Source of the DNA: Byssochlamys sp. IMV 00236
Lineage: Eukaryota; Ascomycota; Eurotiomycetes; Eurotiales; Thermoascaceae
Assembly: GCA_001931875.2 (NCBI GenBank)
Contig: MSJH02000554.1
Coordinates: 1-35,792 of the forward strand
Direction of reading: 5' to 3'
DNA: 35,792 bases
In this document: piece after piece, positions 1 through 9,980 of the stretch
How the letters are laid out: every line of letters starts with the position of its first letter
How positions within the stretch are numbered: position 1 is the stretch's first letter
Program-made: the position numbers and the translations under genes
Notes under the pieces: generated by a model
Told to the model about the DNA's origin: nothing
Database searches by the model: none
The model's input: only the letters and a program-made list of their open reading frames with translations

Positions 1-1410
1 AAGAAGAACAGCTGCTGATCATTAAGCGTTTACACAAGGTAAAAAAAAAAAAAAAAGAAAAAAAAGGAGATGCTGACTCGTTTTTAGGTGCTTCGACCTT
101 TCTTGCTTAGAAGACTCAAGAAAGATGTAGAATCAGAGTTACCTGATAAAATTGAAACAGTGATCAAATGTAAACTATCAGCCCTTCAAGCTAAATTGTA
201 CACCCAAATGAAGAAATACGGTATTCTGTTTGGCTCGAACTCGAGCAATGGGTAAATATATCCTTTAAATAATATTCAACGCATAGTAACACTATCTTTA
301 AATAGCAAAACAAGTATCAAGGGTTTAAATAACACGATTATGCAGCTGCGAAAAATATGTAATCATCCTTTTGTATTTGAAGAAGTTGAACGAGTAGTCA
401 ATCCATACAAAGTGAGCAATGAGTTGCTTTACCGTGTATCAGGCAAATTTGATCTATTAGATCGCATTTTGCCAAAGTTGAGAGCAACTGGTCACAGAGT
501 AAGTAACATATGAGTATTTATAGGATGATATTAATGTATATATTTTTAGGTATTGGTCTTTTTCCAGATGACTCAGATTATGGATATTATGGAAGACTTT
601 TGTATCTATAGAGGCTATCGACATTTGAGATTAGATGGCTCAACCAAAGCTGACGATCGATCCAATATGCTTAAACTATTTAATGCACCAAATTCACCTT
701 ATTTTATATTTTTATTATCCACTCGTGCTGGTGGCCTCGGGCTTAATTTACAAACGGCAGACACAGTCATCATCTTTGACTCAGACTGGAACCCGCACCA
801 AGATTTACAAGCACAAGATCGTGCTCATCGTATTGGTCAGACAAAGGAAGTCCGTATCTTCAGATTGATCACAGAAGATTCGGTTGAAGAGAATATTTTG
901 GCAAGAGCGCAGTACAAGCTAGACATTGACGGAAAAGTGATTCAGGCGGGTAAATTTGATCACCGCAGCACAGAAGAGGATCGTGAGGCCTTCCTGAGAT
1001 CCTTATTGGAAGACAAAAGTAATGCAAGAGACGAAGAACAGAGTGACGAATTAGATGACGAGGAATTAAACACGATATTAAAGCGTTCGGACCAGGAATA
1101 CGCAATATTCACAAAGATTGATCTCGAAAGACAACGAACAGACTTGGAAGACTGGAAGAGGAAATATGGAGAGAACAGTGGCAAGAAGCCAGAAAGACTG
1201 ATACAGGAATGGGAATTACCAGAGATATATCGAAATGATGCCATGCTGGATATGTACGAAGCTGATCCATTAGATTCAGTGTTTGGCAGAGGACAACGAG
1301 TGAAAGAAACAGTGGTTTATTCGGATAGTATGACTGACAGACAATGGTTGAAACAAATCGAAAGGGACGAGGATGACGAAAAGAGAGCTCTTAAACGAGC
1401 TAAATATTGA
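1..1410 (+). CDS. SNF2/STH1-type chromatin-remodelling ATPase, 3' part (5' end outside window)
   Basis: Catalytic subunit of a SWI/SNF- or RSC-type nucleosome remodeller, acting in the nucleus. Exons read as <1..38, 88..251, 306..498 and 550..1410, with GT..AG introns of 49-54 nt and one frame throughout. The first exons give [15 protein letters not shown] and [13 protein letters not shown]. The last exon carries the helicase C-terminal lobe: LRLDGSTK (motif IV/V region), [18 protein letters not shown] (motif V) and [19 protein letters not shown] (motif VI with the arginine finger). A SnAC-like acidic/basic tail and [15 protein letters not shown] follow. The protein stops about 20 residues later, where SNF2/STH1 relatives usually continue to a bromodomain; none is seen. 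An AATAAA-like 3' UTR follows at once. The family assignment is firm. SNF2 versus STH1 cannot be decided from this part. Confidence 0.93.
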
Positions 1411-2348
1411 TGATATATGCAAACGATTCCATTTCAATAAACTAAAAGCAAATTCCCTTCTTATTTCAAACCCCAAAACTCTTCTTGCTATTTCTTGCTT
1501 TATTTATTTTTACACATATCTGTAAAGACACCTGCTTTTGTCATTTACTAAGAAACGACAGTTATATATATATATATGCATGTGTGTGTATGTTTTAGAT
1601 AAAAGAAATAAAAAGACACTACTATGCACAACTAAAAGCAGGGCCATCTTGCGCTAACCAATGAGCAGTAATTCAAAGACTGTAGATTTTTTTTACAGTT
1701 GATGACTCACTTTTTGTAGGTCTTCCAAACCCTGCCATGATACTCTCATAATACCAGCATTGAGTTTAGGAAATCTTGATGAAGTACATACCTTCGAACC
1801 ATAGCATAATCCTGTACCTTCAAAAAGAACAGTGATCATTTGATTAGTGTTAGGATAACTGGAATAAGGATCGTCATGTTTCTTAGACGCCAAGACTTCA
1901 CGTTTAGCATAAGGGAGTCAGAGTTTTTTGCGCTAATGAAGTAAAGAGCATAGAAACTATCTGTTCCATGCTCATCTTGTAAAGAAGCGGGCTGATAACG
2001 GGTCCATTAGCTGTAGTTGAGTATCTCTCATTATCTGTCCAATCGACTTACCTTATGTATGCAATTGGGGTAAACTTTTCAAGTTGGAGCGTACTATTCA
2101 ACATGTTACTCACTCGTTGACCAATTAGTTTTGCCCATTTTGAAACTTTTTTGTACTTAATTTTTAAAGCATGAAAAATACAATCTCCATGGTAACACAA
2201 AAATCGAGCGAATCAGAATATCGTTAATAGTTCATGCCATATCCTAATCCATTTTGCTTGGCTCTTGTTTTATTTAATAGTCATGGCAACAACAGAAATA
2301 GTTTATCTTTTTTTTCTTTCTTTTTATTTATTATTTATTTATATTTAA
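1411..2348. other. Intergenic; unassigned minus-strand coding-like fragment at 1693-2085
   Basis: This stretch begins with the SNF2 3' UTR, which includes a TA/TG microsatellite near 1564-1592. On the minus strand, 1693-1893 is open for 66 residues (ending in MRVSWQGLEDLQKVSHQL). Another minus frame upstream to about 2040 gives LQDEHGTDSFYALYFISAK. A GTAAGT sits at 2052-2047 (minus) and a GTATGT at 1792-1787. These could be pieces of a small spliced or decayed gene, but I could not join them into one frame and recognise no family. 2100-2348 is AT-rich leader of the next gene. Confidence 0.3.
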
Positions 2349-2867
2349 ATGACTCCATTACATAATCACAGACTGGTCAAGCTACAGCATAATATCAACA
2401 AGGTGTCCTTACCCATAGACAACCCACAAGAGGAAACTATTGCCAAAAGAAAAGTTTCATTTTCACTAGATCCACCTACAGTTCATGAATATGAGCCAGA
2501 GTACGATGCTCTACCAGAAATTAAAAGCGCGTGCTTTTTTGACGACGGATGGCCAGGAAGAGCAAAACAGGCAATGACCTCAGACAGTTTTATGGATTTC
2601 AAAGCTAGGATCGAGGCAAAACTAAGTGCTACAAATAGTTCATCACTTATGATCGAGTTAAATCAAAGCAGCAACAGTGGTAGCAGTAGCCCCCTGCTAT
2701 CCAATAGTCTATATAAACATAAAAAAAATCCACTTGTCCAATCACTTGAACTCTGTCCTGAAACTGAAACTGATGGCTCTGACAGTTCCTCATCGCCTAG
2801 CAACGAATCACCCATAACAACGCCCGTGAATACCATGAATGCATGGATAAACTGTACCCATTACTAA
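2349..2867 (+). CDS. Hypothetical protein with a KVSFSLDPPTVHEYEPEYD motif
   Basis: A single-exon frame of 172 residues. The ATG follows a T/A-rich leader and no in-frame ATG lies just upstream. Around residue 35 it carries KRKVSFSLDPPTVHEYEPEYD-like sequence. This short 'basic-VxF...P.VHEYEPE' patch recalls motifs in otherwise disordered fungal regulatory proteins, but I cannot name the family with confidence. After it come SACFFDDGWPGRAK and a Ser/Asn-rich, low-complexity C-terminal half with clusters such as SSNSGSSSPLLSNS and DGSDSSSSPSNESP. No signal peptide or membrane segment is seen. The patch could be a docking motif (RVxF-like for PP1), but that is inference. The gene is in tandem with the GBD/FH3 gene 235 bp downstream. 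Confidence 0.6.
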   Translation: MTPLHNHRLVKLQHNINKVSLPIDNPQEETIAKRKVSFSLDPPTVHEYEPEYDALPEIKSACFFDDGWPGRAKQAMTSDSFMDFKARIEAKLSATNSSSLMIELNQSSNSGSSSPLLSNSLYKHKKNPLVQSLELCPETETDGSDSSSSPSNESPITTPVNTMNAWINCTHY

Positions 2868-3102
2868 TAATAATAATATTAATATTTAATTCAATCTGCA
2901 TATTTCTGTAAACAAAAACTTCATACATATAAATAAAAGCTTTTATAATCAGTCCTTTTGACAACATGTGTAACAGAATTACTATAAAGAGCAATTGATG
3001 TTGGTAAAAACCAAATATGGGAAAAGATTAAAAACAGCTCTTTTAAATAATAAAAGGTCCCTTTCTTTATCTCTTTCTTTTTTTTGTCTCTATCATCCCG
3101 TA

Positions 3103-5630
3103 ATGGCTCAAATACAATCTTCATCAACTACTGTCGTCGATATTCAACCACCTACTCCTGGACCCTCTTCTTCCTCACAGCACAAAATTTTAAATAGAGT
3201 GTCAACTCTATTCAATCCGAAAAAGAACAAGACAACCAATAGTCCACCAGGAGAATTATCAGCCCAAGAAGAGGAGAATGAGTCACATGCAGACTCTTTA
3301 TTCAATGATGACCGAGCGTCTTCGAGAGTGGATTCGATGTACTCTTCTCTTCAATCTCGTCGTTCCAACTATCGTCCACCAGCATCTACTTCAAATGCAC
3401 CTGCTCCGCTTCGGACCGTTCAGCTCGAGAATCCGATTGTTCATTTACCCAGTACACCACCAACGCCTCCGCCTAATAGCAACGAGAAGCCAATACAAAC
3501 GACATCTGCTGAGCCTCGAAAGACAGCGACGCCTCCCACCGTTTCTTCATCTCAAAAGAAAGTAGAAGACATTGAGGAGCAATTCAAGTTGTTACTGGTA
3601 ACAGAGCACACACAAACAAAGAAAAATCAAACAAGTTTTAATATTTTCTTTGTTTATTTAGAGAGAATACGCTCCTTCGGCAGATCATTTAAGCAGTGTC
3701 AATAATTTGACCTTTGAACAAAAAGAAATGCTCCTTCGCTCTTCAAGGTCTCCTGCCTTACTTAAGAAGAACTCTTCCTTCTCAAACGTCATGCCTACAT
3801 TTTCTTTAAAAGCAACTTTTGGACTTAAAAACAAATCTAAATTGAACATGCACCACTTTTCGTCAGACGCAGACCTTAATCGTCTCTTTCACACAGACAG
3901 CAGCATGAACCCAACAACAGCAACAACAGCTGGTAAGGCAAAGACGGCACCTACCGCACGATACCGTCGTACAAGAGCATCTTTGTACAATGGTACCGGA
4001 ATTGGACCTAGCGAGAACGGAGGCATCAGAAGCACTAGCCGCCGAAGCAAACTAAAGTCAACTCCCGAATACTTTGTTCATTTGCTTCAGATGACTCATG
4101 TGCGTGACCTGGACGATGCAGAAGTGCTTGACCTTCGTGTGTTTCTGAGAAGTGTTGTCGTCAGCTGGACAAGTGAATTCTTGGCCCTTGGAGGTTATGA
4201 CGCCATTGCAAACCTGTTCAAGCAAATGAAAGAGGCACCCAAGCGACATCCAAACGATAATAGGATTTTGCAGCATCTCGGTAAATGTCTGAAGACGATC
4301 ATGACACATCAACCGATGGGCACACAGATTGTCCTTTTGAACCCGGTAGCCCTTTTGCATGTTCGTGACATCCTCTTTGGACCCGCCAGTAAGAAACAAA
4401 AACAAGTCTATGGACTTGAAATCAGTACCCGCAGTCTGCTGTTGAATTTGCTATGCACATTAGCTACACTCCAGACTAACTGCTCACCGAACATCGAATA
4501 CGTCCATGGTTATGATGTCCTCCGTCGCTTATTACTCGACAGACCCACAGATCGATTGGTGGATGACGAAGAAAAGAAGAGCCAGCAAAAACACAGTGCC
4601 CCATTCCCCATGACTCTCAAGACCGACCCACAGGAAATTCTGCAGATGATTATGGAAAATGATCCGAATGGCCAGATTATTGGTAGAGAGTACGAGTGGG
4701 ATCGTGACGAATTAAAGCCAAGGTACACCGCCTGGATGAGAGAACTACAGTACACGGTTGAGCGACATATTGAGACCATCACGTTTTTAGCCCAAGTGCT
4801 CAACTATGACTTTAAGAGTGCTTACCGACAGATCAAGGCAAAGCAAGGCGTAAATGATACATACTCGTCCGAAGGATCGAATGGTCAAAGCGAAGAAGAT
4901 GGTTCTGGTACAGTCATGACGGAGGAAGGTGTTGTGGACTACATTGTAAGTTGGCCTTCGCTTTAGTTTCAGAAACACATTCTCATATGTTTCATAGGTT
5001 ACACACTTACGCCTCATTCGTACTGTAGTCACTACGCCACCAACAAGCTATGTTGGCTGCTATGACGAACGCGAGCAGGAAAAGATAAGACTGGAATTGA
5101 TGCTGTCGGGATTTGATAAGATCTCCAAGGTAAGCCTTTGAAACCATCACGCGGGTGTAGAATGACAGACTAATTGAAATTGCTATAAATAGATACTAAT
5201 ACAATGCCCTCATCCAACCGTCAGAGAGTCATATATCAATTATCTGAGACCCTTGATGAGTCCATGTGCTGATCTAAGCCAGCCTAAAGAACAGCAAGCA
5301 TTAAATACAGCACCAGCATTACCTGACAGAAACAAGCAATATAGGGATCTGAACCAGTTAAACCGCCATGATGATGACGATGATGAAGCAAATAACTGTG
5401 AAGTCTATGTTTATGCAGACGATGATCATCCTGAAGACAATGAATATCATCAGCCAATGCTTAATAGACAATGGAAATATGAAGATGAACCTTATGATGA
5501 CATATTTTTAGAAAGTGAATATGACGATGAAGACGAACAAGGCGAAGGAAGTGATGAAGATTACGACACATTTGATATGAAATCCATTTCGTCTTCTTTG
5601 CCTAATAGCACAAACACAGCTTCAAAATAA
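3103..5630 (+). CDS. GBD/FH3 domain protein (formin N-terminal type) without FH1/FH2
   Basis: Four exons, 3103..3597, 3662..4945, 4998..5129 and 5193..5630, give 782 residues. I chose the ATG at 3103; a longer in-frame start at 2995 would run through a pyrimidine-rich leader. Residues 1-300 are disordered, with Pro/Ser/Thr stretches and basic patches. From about residue 300 the sequence matches a Rho-GTPase-binding/FH3 armadillo region: TPEYFVHLLQ, LRVFLRSVVVSWTSEFLALG, YDAIANLFKQM, LGKCLKTIMTHQPMG, STRSLLLNLLCTLATLQTN, and later VEGYD-like/IRTVVTTPPTSYVGCYDE. In formins this part binds Rho GTPase and autoinhibits the protein. Here the protein ends in a long acidic tail (DDDDDEA, SEYDDEDEQGEGSDEDYD) with no proline-rich FH1 or actin-nucleating FH2. 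It may act as a Rho-linked scaffold; that is inference. It converges on the next gene with only 78 bp between stops. Confidence 0.85.
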
Positions 5631-5708
5631 GCTAAAACATCATCATTGTCATTATGATTATACCATATATCACATGAATAAAGCCATCTTTTATTTACTA
5701 ATGTCATA

Positions 5709-7584
5709 TTAAAAGAGGTTACCATAATCACCTCTCTTTTTGTAATGCAGGGTATATTTATTAGGTGGATAAATAACGTCTGAATTCTCTTCGGCCGCTT
5801 TACAGGCTCGCACCATCTCGCTCGCTTCTGACAGAGCTTCACTTGCCACCTTTAGAAAATCTTCGTTCGCATAAGGTGTTTGTGAATCCAGTAATAGTCC
5901 AATCTCATTTACCGTTTGCTTCAACTGCTCAAACTGCTTGCTTATTTGATGCTGCTTTTGTTTAGTCAACTTTAGTAGCCTCTGCTGCTGATCATCTTCT
6001 TGCTGATGTTTTTGCTGTTTTTGCTGCTGCTGCAGTTGTTGTTGCAGCGGTTGAATTTGCCTTTTTTGTTGTTGCTGATGTTTGATCTGATGATGATGAG
6101 AGACAAACGGAGGATGGGCGTGCCTATGTATCACTGTGACATGCGCAGACTTTTTCAATAGATCGATAATAATGGTTAATGCGCCAGCGCAATCATATTT
6201 AAGCTGTGCTTTTGGATGTTCTGCTTTCCTCGGTTTGGCTGTGTCAATTCTTTGTGAGCAGTAATATCTTAATGTGGATAGTGTATCAGGACTCTTTGTA
6301 GATCGGCGCCTATCTTTTAAACTATTGTATGTTTGATGATTAGCACTGTTGCTCTTGTTAGTTATCTATATGTGTATACCTAAAGTTAAACTTTGTTCCT
6401 TCTAGCACTTTCTCACAAATCTTTCTTCCCAGCTGTGTGAATCCCGCAGATGGTCCCATTGATTCGATAAGGGATTGAATATCAATATGATATAACTTTC
6501 TATCAAAGTCTATGTGTCTTTTTAACTCCTCAACAAATTCATCTAATGAGATCAAATTCACATTGGTTGCTATACTCGCATTGCTCACTGCTCTGTTGCT
6601 TGCCCTATTTCTCTGTGCTGCTATGGATGGATTTGGTAAAGGTAGTGAAGGTTGAATGACTTGATGCATATGGAGTTGTTGCTGATCATGATGAACATTA
6701 TTATTGTTATTATTATTAGTAGTAGTATTGGCGTTGTTAGAATTAGGCAGTATTGCTACTGTTTGGAATGTATGCTGCTTATTGCTGCTGTTATTGCCCT
6801 TCATATTAATACCAAGCATCATAGATGAAGAAGAAGGTGTGCTTATCTGTGGTGATGCGTTGTTGCTGTTGGTTGATGTAGCAAGATTAGGTGGTGGAGG
6901 TAGATTGGCTGACGCATTGCCTCCTCCTAGACCAATTGGCATTTGGGGTAACTGCATGGGTATTTGTGAAGAGGCTGAAGGCGTTGGAGTTGGATTGGCA
7001 GCTGTATTGTTACTATTTGCATAATGTGGGGGTACTTGAGCTTGTTGCGCATAAACTGAAGTCGCTGTTTGAACGTTGTATGCCTGCTGCTGGCGTTGCT
7101 GATGCTGTTGTATGGAATATCGGTTATGCTTCAAGTTTTTTTGTTGTTCTTCATATTGCTCGTATCTTTCCTTGTTGTATAATCTTTTTTGCAGCTCCCT
7201 CTCACTGCACATCTTACACACTTTATACTTGTATTCTTTTTCTTGAAAGAATGCGACATGTCTAAAGGTTTGACAATTGTCACAATATAGATTTTGTGGC
7301 GTCACACCTGCTGTGGCATGCCGTGTGATTGATGCATTGTTAGTAGCAGCACCATTATTATTGTTGTTGTTGTTGTTGCTATTATTGTTATTATTGCTGC
7401 TATTGTTATTATTGCTGCTATTGTTATTATGATGTGTTGGTAAAGTAGGAGGATTAGATGCGGGCACAATTGTCATTACTTGCTGAAAAGTAGGTGCGTT
7501 CATCACGTGCTGACGAGGTAAGGAGTTGGGCGTTGATGACATTGCTGAGAAACCATACGGTGTACGATGAGGTCCAAGTGACAT
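5709..7584 (-). CDS. Putative WRKY/GCM1-like zinc-finger transcription factor with Asn/Gln-rich linkers
   Basis: Two exons on the minus strand, 7584..6380 and 6309..5709, are joined through a 70-nt intron (6310-6379; donor GTATAC, branch-like TAACTAAC, acceptor GATAG). They give 601 residues in one frame; without splicing, both halves look like separate genes. The N-terminal part carries an Asn run (about residues 50-80) and then CDNC-x18-CKMC, a four-Cys zinc ribbon-like module. Long Gln/Asn/Pro/Ser linkers follow. Near the end of exon 1 is a conserved helical block (SLDEFVEELKRHIDFDRK). Exon 2 begins with RYYCSQRID and YDCAGALTIIID..VTVIHRHAHPP, that is C-x22-C-x20-H-x-H. This pattern recalls fungal WRKY/GCM1/FLYWCH-type zinc domains of transcription factors and transposases. 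A His/Gln-rich stretch and a short coiled coil close the protein. A DNA-binding role is inference. The target is unknown. Confidence 0.78.
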
Positions 7585-7843
7585 TATTCAATCGTTTGCT
7601 TTATCAAGACTGATTTATAAGGCAAACATGCATGCACAAGCGCGAAAGATACACAATAACACACACAAACACGCAATAAGATAAATCCAAGAGAATAGCT
7701 TTCGAGCAAGTTACAGCTGATCTTTGGAGAAGAGAAAACAGTTGCGGACAACAAATGATTTATATGGACCACACCATGACGTACTAAGTGCCGTCCAATC
7801 AAATAGTATTTACAGTGATTTATTAGGTACTAAAAGGGGTATT
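7585..7843. promoter_or_regulatory. Upstream region of the zinc-finger gene / 3' flank of SNX4
   Basis: 259 bp lie between the minus-strand start at 7584 and the SNX4 stop at 7844. The minus-strand leader contains a GTGTGTTTGTGTG-like CA/GT stretch (7655-7672). A minus-strand frame across this stretch (7584-7802) has no recognisable domain and is probably not translated. Confidence 0.4.
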
Positions 7844-9867
7844 TTACATAGTGACCTCGCCGTCTCCTTTTTCACTATCTATACTCTCTAGGACAGGTAA
7901 TATCTTCTCCCAAATATCCATTCCCTATTTTATCCATGCTTAATAAAGCTTTACCCGTATACAAATATGATTATATTTTTTTTACCTTTTGGAAAAAATC
8001 AATATGACAATCTGCATAAGCCAATAAACCTTGCTTTAGTTCAAGCAACTTCGTCTTTTGAAATAAGCTAAACTCTTCTACAACCTGGCTTGAGAACTCT
8101 GCTGATTCATCGCTTGTTCTTAATACTTCATTTTGAAGCTAATGATAAAGATATCAGCAAGACAATTTCAACAAAAAAGCTAATAAAAAACCTCGTCTAT
8201 CTTTCTTTCCAGTCTTGCGAGCTTTTCTCGTTTTGCTTGTTGCATGCTAATTCCTCTCACTTCATTTATCTTGTCTGCTACGTATTCTGTAATATTTCCG
8301 CGGTCACTAAACCGAGGATGTAGTGTCCTTTCCTTCTCTAGAACCGCCTGATCCAAATATCGTGATAACTCTTCAAAATCGAGTTGCTTTTGATCTCTTG
8401 CTTTTAAAACATCCTTATATATGATATAAGTATCTACTATAAATACAAAGTACTGCATCGCTTACTTTTGCTGCATGACAATAAGCAATTAGCTCATGTA
8501 TTTCATTCAAAAACAAGAGCTCTTCCTTTTCTGACATTTCCTTCATCACCTTTGAATATGCTTTGCAAGTTTCTGCAAATTGGTGCAATGAATTTCTTAT
8601 ACTCGTCTCTAATGCTGATAACCCTTGTATACTATTAGCAAAACTTGTATAGTCTCTTTGTAAGTCTGTATAGGCATTAGCTTCTTTTTTTGTACACAAA
8701 TACATATATATATATATATATTTGCCTCGTTGTCTCTTATTGATTCTTAAATAAAGTCTTTCAATAATATTCAGGTTGTCTTCCAATCTATTTACAATGT
8801 CTTTCATCTCTTCAAACTTTTCGTCTGGTTTCTTTAGTTTAACAAACGCATTGACTAAGGTATCGCCTATAGAATTAATTAACGAAGTAGTCGGAGGAAC
8901 ATAAGTCGATTGAGCTCGTTTATCATTTCTCTATTTCACAAGGTCATTTATTAAGCCAATAACCTATTTTATATGCAATAAACTTACAAAATCATTGGAT
9001 TCGAGAAATATCCTTGTACTCTGAGAACACTGAAGTATAGGGTGCCTTGATATTCTGTTCATAAACCATTGTAAACTAAGAAAAAAGAAAGATAAGTTAT
9101 ACTACAAAAAAAAAGCGCATCATCATTTAACCAACCTCAGCTTTCGTTTTGTTATAAACTCCAAGCTAAATCTGTCTCCCTTAATGTATTCTAATTGACC
9201 CGCTATGAGTAATAGTATAAAAAAGGAGTTATCTACTTTGTTACCCAGTCGATGCTTGTCTGGTAGGGGCGGCACAATGCAAGCCGGGTATTCCATAGTC
9301 AAGGTATTATGCAACCATACAAAATCTTGAAATCTACGTCTTACTGAACAAGGCTGGCCATTATTCCTGAAGGTTTCTAAAGTAGTCTACCACATATATT
9401 TTCAGTTGACATCATCTATATTACGAACAATTTCAGCTTTACGGTAGTGGTAATAAGATATGTAACATAGGTTCCTGCTGTAGGATCTTGGTGCTTTTTT
9501 GGGTCGTCAATAACAATAGTCATGGTGGAAAGTTCGGGCATATTATCACTTTGATTATGCATAAATGTGTGTCCATTCTGATTGTTGTTAGGTAACTGCG
9601 CCTTAGAATGACTAGTCAAAGGTGACTTGGGAAAGTGAGACGAAGTAGGTGACTCAGTCAAGGTGACATTAATATTATTAGTATCGTTGTGAGGTAAAGA
9701 AGGAGATAATAGCTGTAATGATAATTAAGCACAAATAAACTTTGTATATTAATCTACTTTACCGTCTCTTCACTAAACTGAGAGAGAGGATCTTTAACTT
9801 CTAATTGTGGTGTTATTGCGTCTGTGTGTACATCCCACTGAACAATGTTTTCAAAGTCATCACTCAT
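7844..9867 (-). CDS. SNX4: Sorting nexin 4 (SNX4/Atg24-like), PX-BAR
   Basis: A PX-BAR sorting nexin that binds PtdIns3P on endosomes and recycles cargo; in yeast it also serves selective autophagy. Nine minus-strand exons (9867..9763, 9712..9443, 9386..9245, 9190..9136, 9075..8988, 8930..8466, 8413..8192, 8138..7986, 7924..7844) give 526 residues in one frame. Residues 1-75 are a disordered leader. The PX domain follows, with MTIVIDDPKKHQDPTAGTYV, the lipid-binding RRRFQDFVWL (R141-R143), PPLPDKHRLEYIKGDRFS (joined across an intron) and FITKRKLSLQWFMNRISRHP. The rest is the helical BAR region: NSIGDTLVNAF, LSALETSIRNSLHQFAETC, FEELSRYLDQAVLEKERTL, LKQGLLAYADCHIDFF. One donor is GTTGGT rather than GTAAGT (exon 4). 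The exon at 8930-8466 contains a (TA)n tract translated as YIYIYMY. It is in tandem with ILV3, 113 bp apart. Confidence 0.95.
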
Positions 9868-9914
9868 TATGCGATAAAAGAAGGAAAGAAAAAGAGAAAA
9901 AAGAAACCCCCTAT

Positions 9915-9943
9915 TGACGTCATTTAAAGGAACTGAGCACGTG
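9915..9943. promoter_or_regulatory. CRE palindrome and E-box upstream of SNX4
   Basis: The 113 bp between the SNX4 start (9867) and the ILV3 stop (9981) contain a perfect TGACGTCA (9915-9922). A CACGTG lies at 9938-9943, inside the 10-bp palindrome AGCACGTGCT. These match the consensus sites of CREB/ATF-type bZIP and bHLH factors. Given the orientation they would serve SNX4. The function is inference. Confidence 0.55.
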
Positions 9944-9980
9944 CTTTTTATTTATTTATGGTACAAAAGGGAAAAGATAT

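Noticed and set aside
4058..4405. Minus-strand frame opposite the GBD/FH3 gene
   Set aside because: Antisense shadow of a real exon; no domain.
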